Source of the DNA: Chlorogloeopsis fritschii PCC 6912
GTDB lineage: Bacteria; Cyanobacteriota; Cyanobacteriia; Cyanobacteriales; Nostocaceae
NCBI RefSeq assembly: GCF_000317285.1
Contig: NZ_AJLN01000063.1
Span: 62,001 to 126,000, forward strand
Direction: 5' to 3'
Length of the DNA stretch: 64,000 nt
Made by a program: the position numbers and the translations under genes. The notes under the pieces were generated by a model, which was given only the letters and a program-made list of their open reading frames with translations, was not told the DNA's origin and searched no databases. This document shows positions 18,286-26,961 of the stretch, piece after piece (position 1 is the first letter of the stretch; each line of letters opens with the position of its first letter).

Positions 18286-18412
18286 AACCTGTTTTACCAA
18301 CTCATCCCAGCATCGTAGCGGTGTTTTGGTTCCACAAATATCACTTACTTTGAGAGCGACGACGAGCGATCGCAGAACTAATTTAGTAATTGTCAGAACA
18401 GAGATAGTAGAA

Positions 18413-20062
18413 ATGACTGATTTTTGGGAAGAATCGCTGACTGAACAGGAGAACTGTTTGCTACAGCCTTTTGTGACTAATTTGGATCGCTCTGTTTTTG
18501 GTTTGCGGAATCTCCCCGAAGTAGTCAAAGGTGCCTTATTCTCGCGTTATAGCCGTAGTGATAAAAGCTTACGCCGTATACTTCTGGATGAATTCATCAA
18601 AGAAAGCGAAGCTAATTTTGCTCAAATTGTTGGTGAAACAGCTAAAAATAACGTCGATCAATTAGTGGCAATTCAACAAGCAGAAGCATTTTACGATCGC
18701 GTCTTGATTGGGTACGGCGATGACTCTGTGGCAGAGTTAGGAGGAGCGCATATTGCCTGTGAAGGAATTAGTAATATTGCAGCCAAAGCTCTTGAAGACA
18801 GTCGTTTGGGAATTTCTCCCTTAGAAAAATCAACAAGATATGTGCCGTTTAATCGCAAAATCAACGGGCGTTATCGCTACCATCGAGAATCGTCGATTAT
18901 GGCATCAAGCCACGCATCACTTTATGAGACAACACTAGATCGTTTATTTGACACTTACACTGCATTAACTGAACCTCTGTTGAGTTGGGTGCGCTCTTGT
19001 ACTCCTCAAGATCCAACCACCTCAGAACGAGCATACAACAATGCAACCAGAGCCAAAACTTTAGACTTGTTGCGCGGTTTGCTGCCTATGGCAACTTTGA
19101 CTAATGTTGGATTGTTTGGTAATGGAAGAGCTTTGGAATATTTGCTAGTCAAGCTTGCAGCCTCACCTCACGAAGAAGTTCGCACGCTTGGAATTTCTAT
19201 GCAACAAGAGCTAGATCATCTCATACCTTCATTTGTCAAACGTGCAAAAACCGAACGAGGTGCTAAGGCTGCGCTTTACTTATCAAAAAATAGCCAGCGT
19301 ACAAAATTGCTGGCACAAAATCTTCTCAAGACGCGAGATCTCGCGTCTCTACACAAGGAAATTGAGCCTGCATCAACATCCACTGTTCAATTAGTAGAGT
19401 ACGATCCGGATGCAGAGGTAAAGATTGTTGCAGCTATCCTTTATCCTCACACTGATTTGACTTTTGAGCAACTCAAAGAATACGTTACTGGTTTATCAAC
19501 TCCAGAACGAGTAAAGATTATAAGTACCTATGTAGGCGAACGAGAGTCGCGCTTTCATCGCCCTGGACGTGCTTTTGAAGAAACATACTATACATTTGAT
19601 GTGTTAGCCGATTTGGGAGCTTATCGAGATCTACATCGACATCGCGTGCTTTCCCAAGAACGTCAAAGCTACTCCGTCCATCACGGCTACGTAGTTCCAC
19701 CAGAATTAGAAGAAGCAAAACTGACCCAGCTTTATCGGCAAGCTTTAGATCATGCTGCCGAAACAACTGAGTTGATTAGCAAAGACTTACCAGACGCAGC
19801 ACAATATGTTGTAGCCTTCGCCTATCGTGTGCGCTGGCGAATGAAGATGAATCTGCGTGAAGCTTATCATTTTGTGGAATTACGAAGTTCACGACAAGGG
19901 CATCCTTCTTATCGTGCGATCGCTCAAGAAATATATCGACAAATTGCTGCTGTTCACCCAGCATTAATAGCTCATATGCATTTTGTAGACATGAATGATT
20001 ATGCTTTAGAGCGATTAGCAGCAGAGCAACGAATTGATAAAAAATTGCAGCAACGACAGTAG
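18413..20062 (+). CDS. long-form FAD-dependent thymidylate synthase with two ThyX-like domains
   Basis: 549 residues from the ATG at 18413, about twice a standard ThyX; a longer frame from 18251 overlaps queF and is rejected. The C-terminal half keeps the flavin/dUMP signature in DLHRHRVLSQERQSYSVHHG (RHR-x-x-S-like) and the terminal motif VELRSSRQGHPSYR. The N-terminal half repeats the fold with SPLEKSTRYVPFNR and NGRALEYLLVKLAAS. Members of this long family are annotated as ThyX, but which half is catalytic is not established. A 20-base palindrome is in frame at 19329, in the linker between the halves. The gene converges on dcd with five bases between. Confidence 0.85.
   Translation: MTDFWEESLTEQENCLLQPFVTNLDRSVFGLRNLPEVVKGALFSRYSRSDKSLRRILLDEFIKESEANFAQIVGETAKNNVDQLVAIQQAEAFYDRVLIGYGDDSVAELGGAHIACEGISNIAAKALEDSRLGISPLEKSTRYVPFNRKINGRYRYHRESSIMASSHASLYETTLDRLFDTYTALTEPLLSWVRSCTPQDPTTSERAYNNATRAKTLDLLRGLLPMATLTNVGLFGNGRALEYLLVKLAASPHEEVRTLGISMQQELDHLIPSFVKRAKTERGAKAALYLSKNSQRTKLLAQNLLKTRDLASLHKEIEPASTSTVQLVEYDPDAEVKIVAAILYPHTDLTFEQLKEYVTGLSTPERVKIISTYVGERESRFHRPGRAFEETYYTFDVLADLGAYRDLHRHRVLSQERQSYSVHHGYVVPPELEEAKLTQLYRQALDHAAETTELISKDLPDAAQYVVAFAYRVRWRMKMNLREAYHFVELRSSRQGHPSYRAIAQEIYRQIAAVHPALIAHMHFVDMNDYALERLAAEQRIDKKLQQRQ
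19329..19348. repeat. palindromic repeat inside ThyX (AGACGCGA type)
   Basis: Perfect 20-base palindrome, AGACGCGAGA / TCTCGCGTCT, followed by CTACA. It encodes about TRDLASL near residues 306-312. Similar palindromes with a (T)CTCTAC or GTAGAG flank lie at 47170-47191 and 58116-58135. Confidence 0.85.
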
Positions 20063-20067
20063 AAAGA

Positions 20068-20667
20068 TTAAACTCTAGCCAAGGTAACCTTTTCTGGCTG
20101 ATCCTGATATTTGCCTTGTCGGGCTTCGTAGCTGATCGCACAAGGCTCGCCTTCTAAAAATAGTAATTGCACCACACCCTCATTGGCGTAAATACGGCAA
20201 TCGGCACTAGAAGAATTGGAAAATTCCAAAGTCAAATGACCGCGCCACGCAGCCTCAGCAGGTGTTAAATTTGCAATAATGCCACAACGAGCATACGTAC
20301 TTTTACCAATACAAATCACTGTGATATTATCTGGCACTTCTAACCTTTCTAAGGCAACTCCTAATCCATAAGAATGGGCTGGTAAGATAAAGTAACTGCC
20401 ATTAGTATCTGTATGTAGTTGAGTCGGTTCGAGATTTTGAGAATTAAAGTTTTTGGGATCGACTACAGTTCCAGGGATATGACGAAAAATGCGAAATTCG
20501 TTTGGTGAAAGGCGGATATCGTAGCCATAGGAAGACAAGCCATAGCTAATTACAGGATTCATTCCTAAAGCTGTATTTACTTTAATTTCTCGAACTAAAT
20601 TTGACTCAAAAGGCAAAATCATGCCTTTTTCAGCCATTTGGGCAATCCATTTATCGTTCTTAATCAC
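20068..20667 (-). CDS. dcd: dCTP deaminase
   Basis: 199 residues with a trimeric dUTPase-like fold; converts dCTP to dUTP, the route to dUMP for ThyX. Signatures are YGLSSYGYDIRLSPNEFRIF, STYARCGIIANLTPAEAAWR and GHLTLEFSNSS. The catalytic Glu is in the PAEAAWRGH segment. It converges on the long ThyX gene with only five bases between stops. Start at MIKNDKWIAQMAEKG is the family norm. Confidence 0.95.
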   Translation of the reverse strand: MIKNDKWIAQMAEKGMILPFESNLVREIKVNTALGMNPVISYGLSSYGYDIRLSPNEFRIFRHIPGTVVDPKNFNSQNLEPTQLHTDTNGSYFILPAHSYGLGVALERLEVPDNITVICIGKSTYARCGIIANLTPAEAAWRGHLTLEFSNSSSADCRIYANEGVVQLLFLEGEPCAISYEARQGKYQDQPEKVTLARV

Positions 20668-20964
20668 TTGCTTGAAATAGAAATACTCGTCAAACCAAAT
20701 TATCAGGATACACCGAATGTAGCTGATGTGAAAGCAGTAGGATGCATAAAATAAAAGGGACTGGGGACTGGTGATTAGGTACTGGGTATTGGGAATCGAG
20801 GATTATCCTGACAGAGACGCTACGCGTAGACGCGCAAGCGGCTTCTCGTAGAGTACAGGGATTGGAGACTGGAGACTGGTGAGCGGGTAAGTTTTTCCCC
20901 TGCTCTCTGCTCCCTTGCTTTTTCCTAGTCCCTAGTCTCTAGTCCCTAGTCCCTTTTACATTAC
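20668..20964. repeat. intergenic repeat cluster
   Basis: Contains GGGACTGGGGACTGGTG-type purine repeats, a GACGCTACGCGTAGACGCGC palindromic element with a TTCTCGTAGAG tail (about 20814-20855), and CCTAGTCCCTAGTCTCTAG pyrimidine repeats. No gene is visible. Confidence 0.7.
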
Positions 20965-21501
20965 CTAAGGCTGATGACTGCGACGGATTTCCGTGATTTG
21001 ATCTGCTAAATCCAGAATTGATTTGGGCATCTCTGACCCTGTGAGAATAATATCAACATGAGCAGGGCGTTTTGCCAGAAAAGATAAAACTTCTGCTTCG
21101 GGAATTAAACCAAAGTTAATCGCCAAGCTTAACTCATCTAAGACAACGAGAGAATACTTACTCTCGAAGACAACTTCTTGTGTATGTTGCCACAACTTTT
21201 GTAAGGCTTGAGCTTCGGATTCATCAAGTTGGGGTGTATCAATGCAACGAGGCAAATCACAGCGAATCCAATCCAAATTTTGTCCCAACCGAATCGGATT
21301 TTTGTGTCCTTGACGAATCCCTCCTTTAAGAAATTGCACTACTAGCACTGGTGTACCTTGACCGGCAATTCTCAGTGCTTGTGCCATCACACTGGTAAAG
21401 AAATTACGATGTGTACTCGTGAAAACTTGTACGAGTCCCTCAACAGTGTATGGCAAGACAAGGGTTAAATTTCCACTTGGGGTTTCTAGCTGGGTAACCA
21501 T
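20965..21501 (-). CDS. BtuR/CobO-like P-loop-fold protein lacking a recognisable Walker A
   Basis: 178 residues aligned by eye with cob(I)alamin adenosyltransferase of the BtuR/CobA family. TPVLVVQFLKGG, the DLPRCIDTPQLDESEAQALQ region and SLVVLDELSLAINFGLI match the family core, including the DE pair. Where BtuR has GNGKGKSTAA, this protein reads VFTSTHRNFFTSVMAQALR, so the ATP loop is not recognisable. It is therefore probably not a normal adenosyltransferase. No cobalamin genes are adjacent. Confidence 0.75.
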   Translation of the reverse strand: MVTQLETPSGNLTLVLPYTVEGLVQVFTSTHRNFFTSVMAQALRIAGQGTPVLVVQFLKGGIRQGHKNPIRLGQNLDWIRCDLPRCIDTPQLDESEAQALQKLWQHTQEVVFESKYSLVVLDELSLAINFGLIPEAEVLSFLAKRPAHVDIILTGSEMPKSILDLADQITEIRRSHQP

Positions 21502-21866
21502 AGAAGAATGTTTAAAATTTTACACAATCAAAGTATTATTACTGAGGATATTTTGAGCAAACGTGTTTGTATTGATAATCAAGCTGTTTTTAGCAGTGTG
21601 TACTTTATTTTGGAATTTCTTTCCTAGTCAAACACTAGGTTTGCACCAAAGTCAAGAGTCATTAAGATATCCTCGCTCGCAGTAGTCATTAAAGTTGTTG
21701 TTAAAAATTATACATATAAAATCACTTAAAATCTAAGGAACAAAGCGGGTATGAAGACTATGATATTGTGAATATCTTTATAATTGTCCGGATTGGAAAT
21801 TTGCTTTTTGTTTTGCAAAACAGAGTAAGACAGTTGTGAAATGGGGAGTATGAGGAGTTAACTTTT
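21502..21866. other. 365-base intergenic region, no gene seen
   Basis: AT-rich spacer between the divergent BtuR-like and NMP kinase genes. No repeat, hairpin or RNA signature was recognised; it presumably holds both promoters. Confidence 0.45.
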
Positions 21867-22415
21867 GTGAGATTGGTGATTTTGGGAGGTTCGGGAGCAG
21901 GGAAAAGTACTCAAGCACAAAGGCTTTGCAATCACTTTGATCTTCCTCTGATTTCCACCGGTGAAATTTTACCAGAAGCGATCGCTCGCTTGAGCAGTTT
22001 AGGTCGGATTGCACGACCATATATAGAAACAGGGGATTTAGTCCCAGACGAGATGATTATTGAATTTATCCGAACTCGGCTCAAGTATACAGATGCTCAC
22101 CGTGGTTGGATATTAGAAGGTTATCCCCGTACTGCCTTTCAAGCAGAGGAATTGGATTTTTTATTGGATAATTTGGGACAGCAGTTAACCTGGGCAGTTT
22201 ATTTACAAGTACCACAAGCTGTGATGGTTAGTCGTGCCTTAGGGCGTTCTCTGCCAGACGATCAACCCGAAATTGTGCAGCGTCGCGTTGAGTTATTCTA
22301 CGATCGCACGGTTCCCGTTTTAGAATATTATGATCGCCGCCGTCGCCTATTGACTATCAACGGTGACCAACCTCCAGAAATAGTGCAGTATAACATTATG
22401 AGTTTTTTGTTGTAA
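21867..22415 (+). CDS. adenylate kinase-like nucleoside monophosphate kinase
   Basis: 182 residues from a GTG start. Walker A is GGSGAGKSTQAQRL, the NMP-binding segment reads LISTGEILPEAIARL, and the conserved GYPRT appears in ILEGYPRTAFQAEELD. The LID is short, and the closing DDQPEIVQRRVELFYDRT motif is typical of adenylate kinases. It is probably a short-form Adk paralogue; the housekeeping adk in cyanobacteria usually sits in the ribosomal protein cluster. Substrate preference cannot be read from the sequence. A repeat-filled 240-base gap separates it from rph. Confidence 0.85.
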   Translation: MRLVILGGSGAGKSTQAQRLCNHFDLPLISTGEILPEAIARLSSLGRIARPYIETGDLVPDEMIIEFIRTRLKYTDAHRGWILEGYPRTAFQAEELDFLLDNLGQQLTWAVYLQVPQAVMVSRALGRSLPDDQPEIVQRRVELFYDRTVPVLEYYDRRRRLLTINGDQPPEIVQYNIMSFLL

Positions 22416-22655
22416 GTAGCCTTATGAACTGCGCACACTAAAAAGGTACTGGGTACTGGGGATTGGGTACTGGGATTATTGAATACCTAATACCTAGACA
22501 CTAGTCCCTATCTATTCCTTCTGCCTCCAGCAAAGCTGCCCTCTGCCTTTCACTTACATAGAAATTCTTACGTAGTTGTTTAAAAATATCTAAACTGTTA
22601 ACTGAAAAGGTAACCTGAAGGCAGTATTACATATCAGAAATTTGAGGCTACCCTA
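22416..22655. repeat. purine/pyrimidine dispersed repeat
   Basis: GGTACTGGGTACTGGGGATTGGG is followed by ATACCTAATACCTAGACACTAG and CTGCCTCCAGC words. The element opens GCCTTATGAACTGCGCACAC, which recurs near 44398. Confidence 0.6.
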
Positions 22656-23396
22656 ATGGCTTGGCAGCGTCCAGACAGTCGGCAACCTTACGAACTTCGT
22701 CCCGTCAGCTTTGAGCAAAATTTCACTCGCTTTGCTCCCGGTTCTGTTTTGACAATCTGCGGCGAGACGAAAGTATTGTGTACCGTGAGTGTAGCTGAGA
22801 CAGTTCCCAAGTTTCTCGTTGGTACTGGCAAAGGTTGGCTCACTGCTGAATACCGAATGTTACCAAGTGCGACTTTACAACGGCAAGAACGGGAATTTTT
22901 GAAATTATCTGGACGAACTCAAGAAATTCAGCGTTTAATTGGACGTAGCTTGCGGGCAGCAGTAGATTTAAATGCACTGGGAGAACGCACGCTGACTGTA
23001 GATGCCGATGTTTTGCAAGCAGATGCCGGCACAAGAACAGCAGCGATTACAGGTGGATTTGTAGCCCTGGCAAACGCAATTTCTAAATTGTTGCAGCAGG
23101 GAGTACTAGAGCGATCGCCCCTGATTGGACAAGTAGCAGCGATTTCCGTAGGTTTATTAGAAGGAGAGCCGTTTCTTGATTTGAACTACATCGAAGACGT
23201 TGCCGCTACAGTTGATTTCAATGTAGTTATGAATCAGCATTTAGGGATTATTGAAGTTCAGGGAACAGCGGAAGAAGGTAGTTTTAGCCGTGCCCAGTTG
23301 GATCAGTTGTTAAACTTCGCAGAAAAAGGAATTCAGCAGTTGTTGATTGCCCAACGGCTAGCGATCGCTGATTGGGAGCAATTGTATCAAGGTTAA
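22656..23396 (+). CDS. rph: ribonuclease PH
   Basis: 246-residue phosphorolytic 3' exoribonuclease that trims tRNA 3' ends. The family start [20 protein letters not shown] is intact. Further motifs are [34 protein letters not shown] with the RNA-binding arginines, [20 protein letters not shown] with catalytic acids, and [13 protein letters not shown]. Length is normal. Hexameric and cytoplasmic. A HIP1-bearing tail and repeats follow. Confidence 0.97.
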   Translation: MAWQRPDSRQPYELRPVSFEQNFTRFAPGSVLTICGETKVLCTVSVAETVPKFLVGTGKGWLTAEYRMLPSATLQRQEREFLKLSGRTQEIQRLIGRSLRAAVDLNALGERTLTVDADVLQADAGTRTAAITGGFVALANAISKLLQQGVLERSPLIGQVAAISVGLLEGEPFLDLNYIEDVAATVDFNVVMNQHLGIIEVQGTAEEGSFSRAQLDQLLNFAEKGIQQLLIAQRLAIADWEQLYQG

Positions 23397-23651
23397 AAGA
23401 AGGCAGGAGGCAGAAGGAAATTAGGACAAAAAGACAAGGAGAAGGAACATAAGTCACCTCTTCTCCCCTGCCCTTGTCCTCTTCGCTGAGGTTACTGATG
23501 ATTTTTATTAAGATTGAGCGAAATTTGGGGAATTTGTCGTATAAGCCCTGAAGAAACGAAATAGTGACATTAAAAGTTTCAAAAGCTAAACAGACAGAAA
23601 GTTATAAGTTCGGTATTGTAATGCTGTAAGTCGCCGTGTGATGAGAAAGCG
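23397..23651. repeat. short AGGCAGAAGG / CCTGCCCTTG hairpin repeat plus leader
   Basis: Immediately after rph, a purine run (AGAAGGCAGGAGGCAGAAGG) faces a pyrimidine run (CTTCTCCCCTGCCCTTGTCC) about 50 bases later, so they can pair. The rest is probable leader of the 6-phosphogluconolactonase gene. Confidence 0.5.
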
Positions 23652-24389
23652 ATGAATAAAAAGGTTGAAGTTTTACCGGATCAAGCAGCGCTGGTAGCAC
23701 GAGCGCTAGAATTAATCCTCTCGAAAATCAACGTTGCTATTGAACAACGGGGAATGTTTACTATTGCCCTGGCTGGTGGCAGCACGCCGAAGCCATTATA
23801 CGAAGCGATCGCCTCTTCAAATCTTCCTTGGGATAAGATTCATGTGTTTTGGGGAGATGAGCGTTATGTTCCTGCCGATCATCCAGATAGTAATGAAGGA
23901 ATGGCTCGCCGTGCGTGGTTAGATAAAGTAGAAATACCTGCAAGTAACATTCACCCCATGCCTACCACTGAGGGCGATCCAGCAATATCTGCGGCTAAAC
24001 ACGAGCAACAATTGCAAGAATTTTTTCATTGCTCACCTGGTGAATTCCCCGCTTTGGATGTGATTTTGTTGGGCATGGGCGATGATGCACATACTGCATC
24101 TTTGTTTCCTCATACGGAAGCCCTCAAAGTTAGCGATCGCTTAATCACCGTTGGCAACAAAGACGGCAATCCTCGGATCACCTTCACCTATCCATTCATT
24201 AACGCAGCCCGTTGCGTTATTTTTGTAGTGGCTGGTGCCAACAAAAAACCAGCTTTAGCTCAAGTATTCGCTCCGGAGGCAGATAGCTCAACTTATCCAT
24301 CTCGCTTAATTCAACCTCAAGGAGAACTTTGGTGGCTTTTAGACGCAGCAGCAGGTAGCGGTAGCGATCTAAAAAAAGATGAAGGATAA
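23652..24389 (+). CDS. pgl: 6-phosphogluconolactonase
   Basis: 245 residues; hydrolyses 6-phosphoglucono-delta-lactone in the oxidative pentose phosphate pathway. Diagnostic motifs are IALAGGSTPKPLYEAIA, HVFWGDERYVPADHPDSNEG and DVILLGMGDDAHTASLFPHT. The last holds the catalytic His. It is the DevB/SOL type found in cyanobacteria, with normal length. The start ATG at 23652 has a GAGAAAG site. It stands alone; zwf and opcA are not in the window. Confidence 0.96.
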   Translation: MNKKVEVLPDQAALVARALELILSKINVAIEQRGMFTIALAGGSTPKPLYEAIASSNLPWDKIHVFWGDERYVPADHPDSNEGMARRAWLDKVEIPASNIHPMPTTEGDPAISAAKHEQQLQEFFHCSPGEFPALDVILLGMGDDAHTASLFPHTEALKVSDRLITVGNKDGNPRITFTYPFINAARCVIFVVAGANKKPALAQVFAPEADSSTYPSRLIQPQGELWWLLDAAAGSGSDLKKDEG

Positions 24390-24541
24390 ACCATAACGTG
24401 TAAATTTTTATTTTTTAACCTTCTGCTTACTGCCCACTGCATAGCTACCTGTAAAACAGTAATTGTTAAAATCGGAAGCTAGAGTTGCCGCTCTGCTTGT
24501 CGGCATATTATACGATGACCTAGAACAAAAGGCTTATCACC

Positions 24542-25411
24542 ATGATCGTCTGCCCTAACTGCAATCATCCCAACCCTGATGGCGCTATCCAATGTGAAGC
24601 TTGCTATACCCCGTTACCAGCAACTACGAATTGTCCCAGTTGTGGGGCAACCGTACAGGCAGATGCTTCTTTCTGCGGACAATGTGGTTATCACCTGCGT
24701 GCAGGTACGGCAACGGCAGTAGCAGCAACCATCGCACCGGATATCCCGGTGGAAGTACAACCTCTGATGAACCCCGATCCACTAGTACAGCCGCAACCAA
24801 TACCGATGAGTGGAACAGCTAGTTATAGTTCCCCTGACTCTTCACCCTTACCGCCAACAGCAGTGGCAATTCCTCCAGAGAGCAATCCTTCACAACCAAC
24901 GATTGCTGCTCCATCTTTCACTGCTGAAGAAACAAGCCCATCTCCACCTCCAACCGCAGCACCTGAACCAACACCAGCACCTCAACCCATAGCTGCCGAA
25001 GAAGAAACTCCACAACCAGCACCACAACCAGAACCATCACCTCAACCAACCCCAGCCCCAGTTGCAAGAACACAATTGCAGCAGGTAACAGCACGACTAG
25101 TTCACGTCCAAACTGACAGACAGATTGAATTACCACAAAATCTCTCTGTAATTCATATCGGCAAACCAAATGATCGCATACCTCCAGATATAGATGTTTC
25201 TGGGTTTCCCAACTCAGAAATTGTCTCGCGTATTCATTCGGATATTCGCGTCGAGGGAGATGCCTATTACATTGAAGATGTAGGTAGTTCCAATGGCACT
25301 TACATCAATAATTTACCCTTATTGCCAGGAAATCGACATCGTTTAAGACCAGGCGATCGCATCAGTTTGGGTAAGGGAGATATGGTAACATTCCTGTTTC
25401 AACTCTTTTAA
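24542..25411 (+). CDS. double zinc-ribbon and FHA domain protein
   Basis: 289 residues in three parts. Residues 1-55 carry two zinc ribbons (CPNCNHPNPDGAIQCEAC and CPSCGATVQADASFCGQCG). Residues 60-185 are a Pro/Gln/Thr-rich linker. Residues 195-289 are an FHA domain with SVIHIGKPN, SRIHSDIRVEGDAYYIEDVG and SSNGTYINNLPL, the phosphothreonine-binding loops. It probably recruits phosphorylated partners of Ser/Thr kinases. A second FHA gene follows after 22 bases and an M50-type protease after that, suggesting one operon. Confidence 0.9.
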   Translation: MIVCPNCNHPNPDGAIQCEACYTPLPATTNCPSCGATVQADASFCGQCGYHLRAGTATAVAATIAPDIPVEVQPLMNPDPLVQPQPIPMSGTASYSSPDSSPLPPTAVAIPPESNPSQPTIAAPSFTAEETSPSPPPTAAPEPTPAPQPIAAEEETPQPAPQPEPSPQPTPAPVARTQLQQVTARLVHVQTDRQIELPQNLSVIHIGKPNDRIPPDIDVSGFPNSEIVSRIHSDIRVEGDAYYIEDVGSSNGTYINNLPLLPGNRHRLRPGDRISLGKGDMVTFLFQLF

Positions 25412-25433
25412 GTAGCGGTTATAGTGGGGAGGA

Positions 25434-25820
25434 TTGATACAAGCCACTCACGTGATTACACTTATCCTCCTACAACCACTACAATCGATACCTGCTCAAA
25501 ATTGGGCTTTTGAAGACAACGAACCAGTCATTCGCATTGGGCGATCGGCGGATAACCATGTTGTTTTATACAGTGCTGTGGTTTCCCGCCATCATGTTGA
25601 ATTGCGACGAGTAGAAAATGGCTGGGAAGTTGTAAGCTTAGGTGCGAATGGAACTTATTTGGATGGAGAGGCGATTCGGCAAGCGCCGATTACTGATGGA
25701 GCTATCCTTCGCCTTGCCAGATCTGGGCCTCAAATCCAAATCCGCTTAGGTACTCCCACAGAGGCGCACCTCACCGATGCTATGTCGCACAATAGCTCAC
25801 TCACCCCTAGAAGCTTTTAG
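25434..25820 (+). CDS. FHA domain protein
   Basis: Single FHA domain of about 128 residues: VIRIGRSADNHVVLYSAVVS, then RHHVELRRVENGWEVVSLGA and NGTYLDGEAIRQ. It keeps the Arg of GRSADN, the SRHH and the NGT used to read phosphothreonine. No ATG lies near the 5' end. The TTG at 25434 directly abuts GGGGAGGA, while a GTG at 25452 has better spacing, so the start is uncertain. It sits 22 bases after the zinc-ribbon FHA gene and 63 bases before the M50-like gene. Confidence 0.88.
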   Translation: MIQATHVITLILLQPLQSIPAQNWAFEDNEPVIRIGRSADNHVVLYSAVVSRHHVELRRVENGWEVVSLGANGTYLDGEAIRQAPITDGAILRLARSGPQIQIRLGTPTEAHLTDAMSHNSSLTPRSF

Positions 25821-25883
25821 GAGCGGTTAGGATAAATATTACGTGCAATTCCGGTAGAGGGTAAAACCTAAGGAAATCGAACC

Positions 25884-26633
25884 ATGAGGGAACCAAGGAA
25901 AGATTTTCAACCATTGCTGGCAACAGAAGCTCCACCCGAAGTTGAACGCATGGGGCTAACTTGGTTAATGGCAGCGGCGATCGCGACAGTGGTATTGTGG
26001 CAATTTCCAGACGGAGATTATATTTTATACCCATTCACGATACTGGCAACTTGGTTTCACGAAATTGCCCATGGCTTAATGGCAATGCTCTTGGGAGGTG
26101 ATTTTCGGCAGTTACTGATTTTTCCTAATGGTTCGGGTGTAGCAATTTATAGTTATAGCGGTGGGTTTTTCTTGGGTTCAATCGGGCGTGCTTTAGTTGC
26201 CGCCGCCGGGCCGATGGGGCCGCCCATTGCAGGTGCTATTTTAATATTGGCTTCTCGCAGCTTTAAAACTGCTTCTTGGAGTTTGAAAATTTTGGGGGGT
26301 TTTTTGCTCCTGTCAACAGCAATTTGGGTGCGATCGCTATTTGGATTGGTGGCGATACCCCTGTTAGGTTTAATTATTGTAGGTATTGGTTTCAAAGCAC
26401 CTCGTTGGGTACAAGGATTTGCAATTCAATTTCTGGGCGTACAAGCTTGTATAAGTACCTATCATCAACTCAACTATTTATTTAGCCATAGTGCTGGTTC
26501 CTTGGGGCTATCTGATACAGCACAAATTCAGCAAGAATTATTTTTACCTTACTGGTTTTGGGGAGCATTGATGGCGATCGCATCTGGGCTTTTGCTTGTA
26601 CAAAGTCTGCGTATCGCCTATCGTTCAGCGTAA
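25884..26633 (+). CDS. M50-like membrane metalloprotease
   Basis: 249 residues with about six membrane helices. The zinc motif is HEIAHG in LATWFHEIAHGLMAMLLGG, and a Gly-rich segment (AAAGPMGPPIAGAI) follows. No second NPDG motif of site-2 proteases is evident, so it fits the M50B-like family (PF13398) rather than RseP. The substrate is unknown. Placed directly after two FHA genes, it may be regulated by phosphorylation-dependent binding, which is inference from position alone. Confidence 0.85.
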   Translation: MREPRKDFQPLLATEAPPEVERMGLTWLMAAAIATVVLWQFPDGDYILYPFTILATWFHEIAHGLMAMLLGGDFRQLLIFPNGSGVAIYSYSGGFFLGSIGRALVAAAGPMGPPIAGAILILASRSFKTASWSLKILGGFLLLSTAIWVRSLFGLVAIPLLGLIIVGIGFKAPRWVQGFAIQFLGVQACISTYHQLNYLFSHSAGSLGLSDTAQIQQELFLPYWFWGALMAIASGLLLVQSLRIAYRSA

Positions 26634-26961
26634 CTTTTAAGAAATAAGGCAGATGGCAGAGGGCAAAAGGCAGAAGGTTAAGAGTATCAATTAAAAATGC
26701 GTGTTCTGGGTTTAAAGCTCAGTTTAAATCAGTAATTATATTGAGAATGCTTGCAACGAGGTATAAGCAGAACGGTACAAATAAGTTGTTGCACAAAATT
26801 AAATTCATTCGTGGAGACAGGGAACACGGAGAATTGTGATTCACGCTCTTGCCCCTTCTCCTTGTCCAAGTTTTACCTTCTGCCTCTGGGCAGTCGCTAC
26901 AACGGGGGGGAACCCCCGCAACGCGCTGCTCTCTGCCTCCAGCATAGCTGCCTTCTCAATC
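26634..26961. repeat. intergenic repeat cluster
   Basis: Contains GGCAGATGGCAGAGGGC purine words, TTGTCCAAGTTTTACCTTCTGCC, and a GCAGTCGCTACAACGGGGGG-type hairpin (about 26892-26930) related to those at 39335 and 41145. No credible gene is seen, although short frames cross it. Confidence 0.65.
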
